Shown here: one piece after another, positions 62,294 through 64,000 of the stretch
How positions within the stretch are numbered: the first letter of the stretch is position 1
Layout: each line of letters begins with the position of its first letter
Origin: Haliea sp.
Lineage (GTDB): Bacteria > Pseudomonadota > Gammaproteobacteria > Pseudomonadales > Halieaceae
Assembly: GCA_016704305.1 (NCBI GenBank)
Contig: JADJAL010000062.1
Span: forward strand, 1-64,000
DNA: 64,000 nt
Reading direction: 5' to 3'
Translations under genes and position numbers: made by a program
Notes under the pieces: model-generated
The model's database searches: none
What the model was told of the DNA's origin: nothing
What the model saw: only the letters and a program-made list of their open reading frames with translations

Positions 62294-64000
62294 CTAGTTG
62301 GCGTCGGCCACAATATTAACCAGTTTGCCCGGTACGACAATGACCTTGCGCACGTTGAGTCCATCGAGAAAACGGCTGACGTTCTGCTGTGACCGCGCCA
62401 GCGCTTCAATGGCGTTTTTATCCGCAGCGGCCGGCACCAGCATTTTGGCGCGCACCTTGCCGTTCACCTGCACCACCATTTCGATACTGTCGCGGGTGAG
62501 CGCTCTCTCGTCGACCTCTGGCCAGCGCGCGGCCAGAATATCGCCCGCGCCGCCGAGTATTGGCCACAGGGCGTGGCTCACATGCGGCACGACCGGGTTC
62601 AGCATTAACACGATCGCGTGCAGGGCTTCCTGCATCACCGCGCGGCTTTGCAAAGCGTCGTCCAGTTTGCCCAGTTCATTGCACAGTTCCATGATCGCGG
62701 CGATCGCCGTGTTGAAGGTCTGGCGACGGCCGTAGTCATCGCTGACCTTGGCGATGGTCTCGTGCAGCTTGCGACGGACATTGCGTTGCTGCTCACTCAG
62801 CGCGTCCACATCCAGCGCGGGAACCGGCCCGGCTGCAGCGTGATTGCCGGCCATTTTCCACAGGCGCTTGAGGAAACGGTTGGCGCCCTCCACGCCCGAG
62901 TCCGACCACTCCAGCGATTGCTCCGGCGGCGCGGCGAACATGCTGAACAGGCGCACGGTGTCGGCGCCGTAGCGGTCGATCAGCGACTGCGGGTCAACGG
63001 TATTGCCCTTGGACTTGGACATCTTGGCGCCGTCTTTCAGCACCATGCCCTGGGTGAGCAGGCGCACGAAGGGTTCGTCGGAGGAAACCAGCCCCTCATC
63101 GCGCATCAGCTTGTGGAAGAAGCGTGAGTACAACAGGTGCAGGATGGCGTGTTCGATGCCACCCACGTACTGGTCTACCGGGGTCCAGTAATTCGCCTCG
63201 CCGTCCAGCATGGCAGTGTCGTTGTTGGCGCAACCGTAGCGCGCGTAGTACCAGGACGATTCCATGAACGTGTCGAAGGTGTCCGTTTCCCGCGTGGCCG
63301 CGCCGCCGCAGCAGGGGCAGGTGGTTTCGTAGAACGACGGCATCTTTTTGAGTGGCGAGCCAACACCTTCAAATTCAACGTCGGTGGGCAGCACTACGGG
63401 AAGGTCTGCCGCCGGCACCGGCACCGCGCCGCAGCTGGCGCAATTGATGATCGGGATGGGCGCACCCCAGTAGCGCTGGCGCGAGACGCCCCAGTCGCGC
63501 AGGCGGAAGTTGACCGTGCGTTTGCCTTTGCCTCCGCGCTCCAGACGATCGGCAATGGTGGCAAAGGCCTGCGGAAAATCCAGGCCGTCAAACTCGCCGG
63601 AGTTGACCAGCACACCCTTCTCGGTGAACGCAGCCTGGCTGAGGTCGCAGGCTTTGTCGTCGACGTCAGGGCCCGCGGGCGCAATCACTTGCACGATGGG
63701 GAGGCCGTAGCGCGTGGCAAATTCCCAGTCGCGCTGGTCGTGTCCGGGCACGGACATGACCGCACCGGAGCCGTAGCTCATCAGCACGAAATTGGCGACC
63801 CACACCGGCACTTCGCGGCCGGTGAGTGGATGGGTGGCGGTCATGCCGGTCGCCATGCCGAGCTTTTCCATCGTGGCCATGTCGGCCTCGGCCACTTTGA
63901 CATTGCCCTGCGATTCGATGAATGCGGCCAGTGCCGGATCTCGCTCGGCAGCCGCTTTGGCCAGCGGATGCTGCAACGCCACCGCCACATAGGTGACGCC
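62294..64000 (-). CDS. leuS: Leucyl-tRNA synthetase, 5' part outside the window
   Basis: The C-terminal 560 or so residues of a class I aminoacyl-tRNA synthetase that charges tRNA-Leu. Visible parts are the end of the CP1 editing domain (AVMSVPGHDQRDWEFA), zinc cysteines in CASCGAVPVP and CPCCGG, the signature KMSKSKGNTVDPQ and the anticodon-binding and C-terminal domains (VNGKVRAKMLVP). The frame stays open to the end of the window. It is the first gene of the leuS-lptE-holA operon. Confidence 0.97.
   Translation of the reverse strand, partial: GVTYVAVALQHPLAKAAAERDPALAAFIESQGNVKVAEADMATMEKLGMATGMTATHPLTGREVPVWVANFVLMSYGSGAVMSVPGHDQRDWEFATRYGLPIVQVIAPAGPDVDDKACDLSQAAFTEKGVLVNSGEFDGLDFPQAFATIADRLERGGKGKRTVNFRLRDWGVSRQRYWGAPIPIINCASCGAVPVPAADLPVVLPTDVEFEGVGSPLKKMPSFYETTCPCCGGAATRETDTFDTFMESSWYYARYGCANNDTAMLDGEANYWTPVDQYVGGIEHAILHLLYSRFFHKLMRDEGLVSSDEPFVRLLTQGMVLKDGAKMSKSKGNTVDPQSLIDRYGADTVRLFSMFAAPPEQSLEWSDSGVEGANRFLKRLWKMAGNHAAAGPVPALDVDALSEQQRNVRRKLHETIAKVSDDYGRRQTFNTAIAAIMELCNELGKLDDALQSRAVMQEALHAIVLMLNPVVPHVSHALWPILGGAGDILAARWPEVDERALTRDSIEMVVQVNGKVRAKMLVPAAADKNAIEALARSQQNVSRFLDGLNVRKVIVVPGKLVNIVADAN

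Overview
The window is a GC-rich chromosomal segment of a Gram-negative bacterium, most likely a marine-type gammaproteobacterium (Pseudomonadales/Cellvibrionales-like). The support is the housekeeping block leuS-lptE-holA at the right end, two TonB-dependent receptors of the Proteobacteria/sphingomonad type, an NsrR-controlled norCBQD cluster and SOS-controlled imuA and imuB genes. I saw no rRNA, tRNA, CRISPR array, insertion sequence or prophage.

Layout. 0-9 kb: an HNH nuclease, a frameshifted Baeyer-Villiger-type monooxygenase, a LysR regulator divergent from an MFS exporter, a broken TonB receptor, and a TetR regulator run together with a quinone-oxidoreductase-like enzyme. 9.3-15.3 kb: nitric oxide detoxification or respiration (norC, norB, norQ, norD, two small membrane proteins, nsrR), with a near-perfect NsrR operator over the norC -10 box. 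15.4-34.5 kb: a YbgA-like protein, then a large catabolic region. This holds a beta-propeller protein with a c-type haem site, a PQQ dehydrogenase, two acyl-CoA dehydrogenases, an acyl-CoA synthetase, a VOC enzyme, a giant four-domain enzyme (FGGY kinase + 2-hydroxyacid dehydrogenase + SCP2 + class II aldolase), a Rieske oxygenase, an amidohydrolase-2 enzyme, a phosphatase-like protein, a crotonase, a DUF2784 protein and a GST. 34.6-39.6 kb: an AraC regulator divergent from a tandem DUF1254 pair, and a lipoprotein. 39.8-51.6 kb: an alkylsulfatase-like metallo-beta-lactamase protein, an Na+-dependent symporter, two reductive-dehalogenase-like Fe-S proteins flanking a TonB receptor, and small redox or hypothetical enzymes. 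51.6-55.8 kb: imuB and imuA, each with its own LexA box, separated by GFA, OsmC and DUF2788 genes. 55.9-64 kb: a DUF3604 protein, a 2-oxoglutarate oxygenase, a long-chain acyl-CoA synthetase, holA, lptE and the 3' part of leuS.

How the genes may work together. The co-directional or divergent enzymes from 16 to 34 kb look like an accessory degradation programme: uptake by TonB receptor, periplasmic PQQ oxidation, ring or alkyl oxygenation, CoA activation and beta-oxidation-type steps. The substrate cannot be read from sequence alone; lipid-like, steroid-like or aromatic compounds are possibilities.

An important caveat is that at least a dozen genes are interrupted by one-base frame changes, many in short homopolymer runs and most repaired by adding one base. 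This fits residual sequencing indels better than independent decay. The first TonB receptor also has an in-frame stop and may be a true pseudogene. For these genes I give the full reconstructed span and say where the frame changes.
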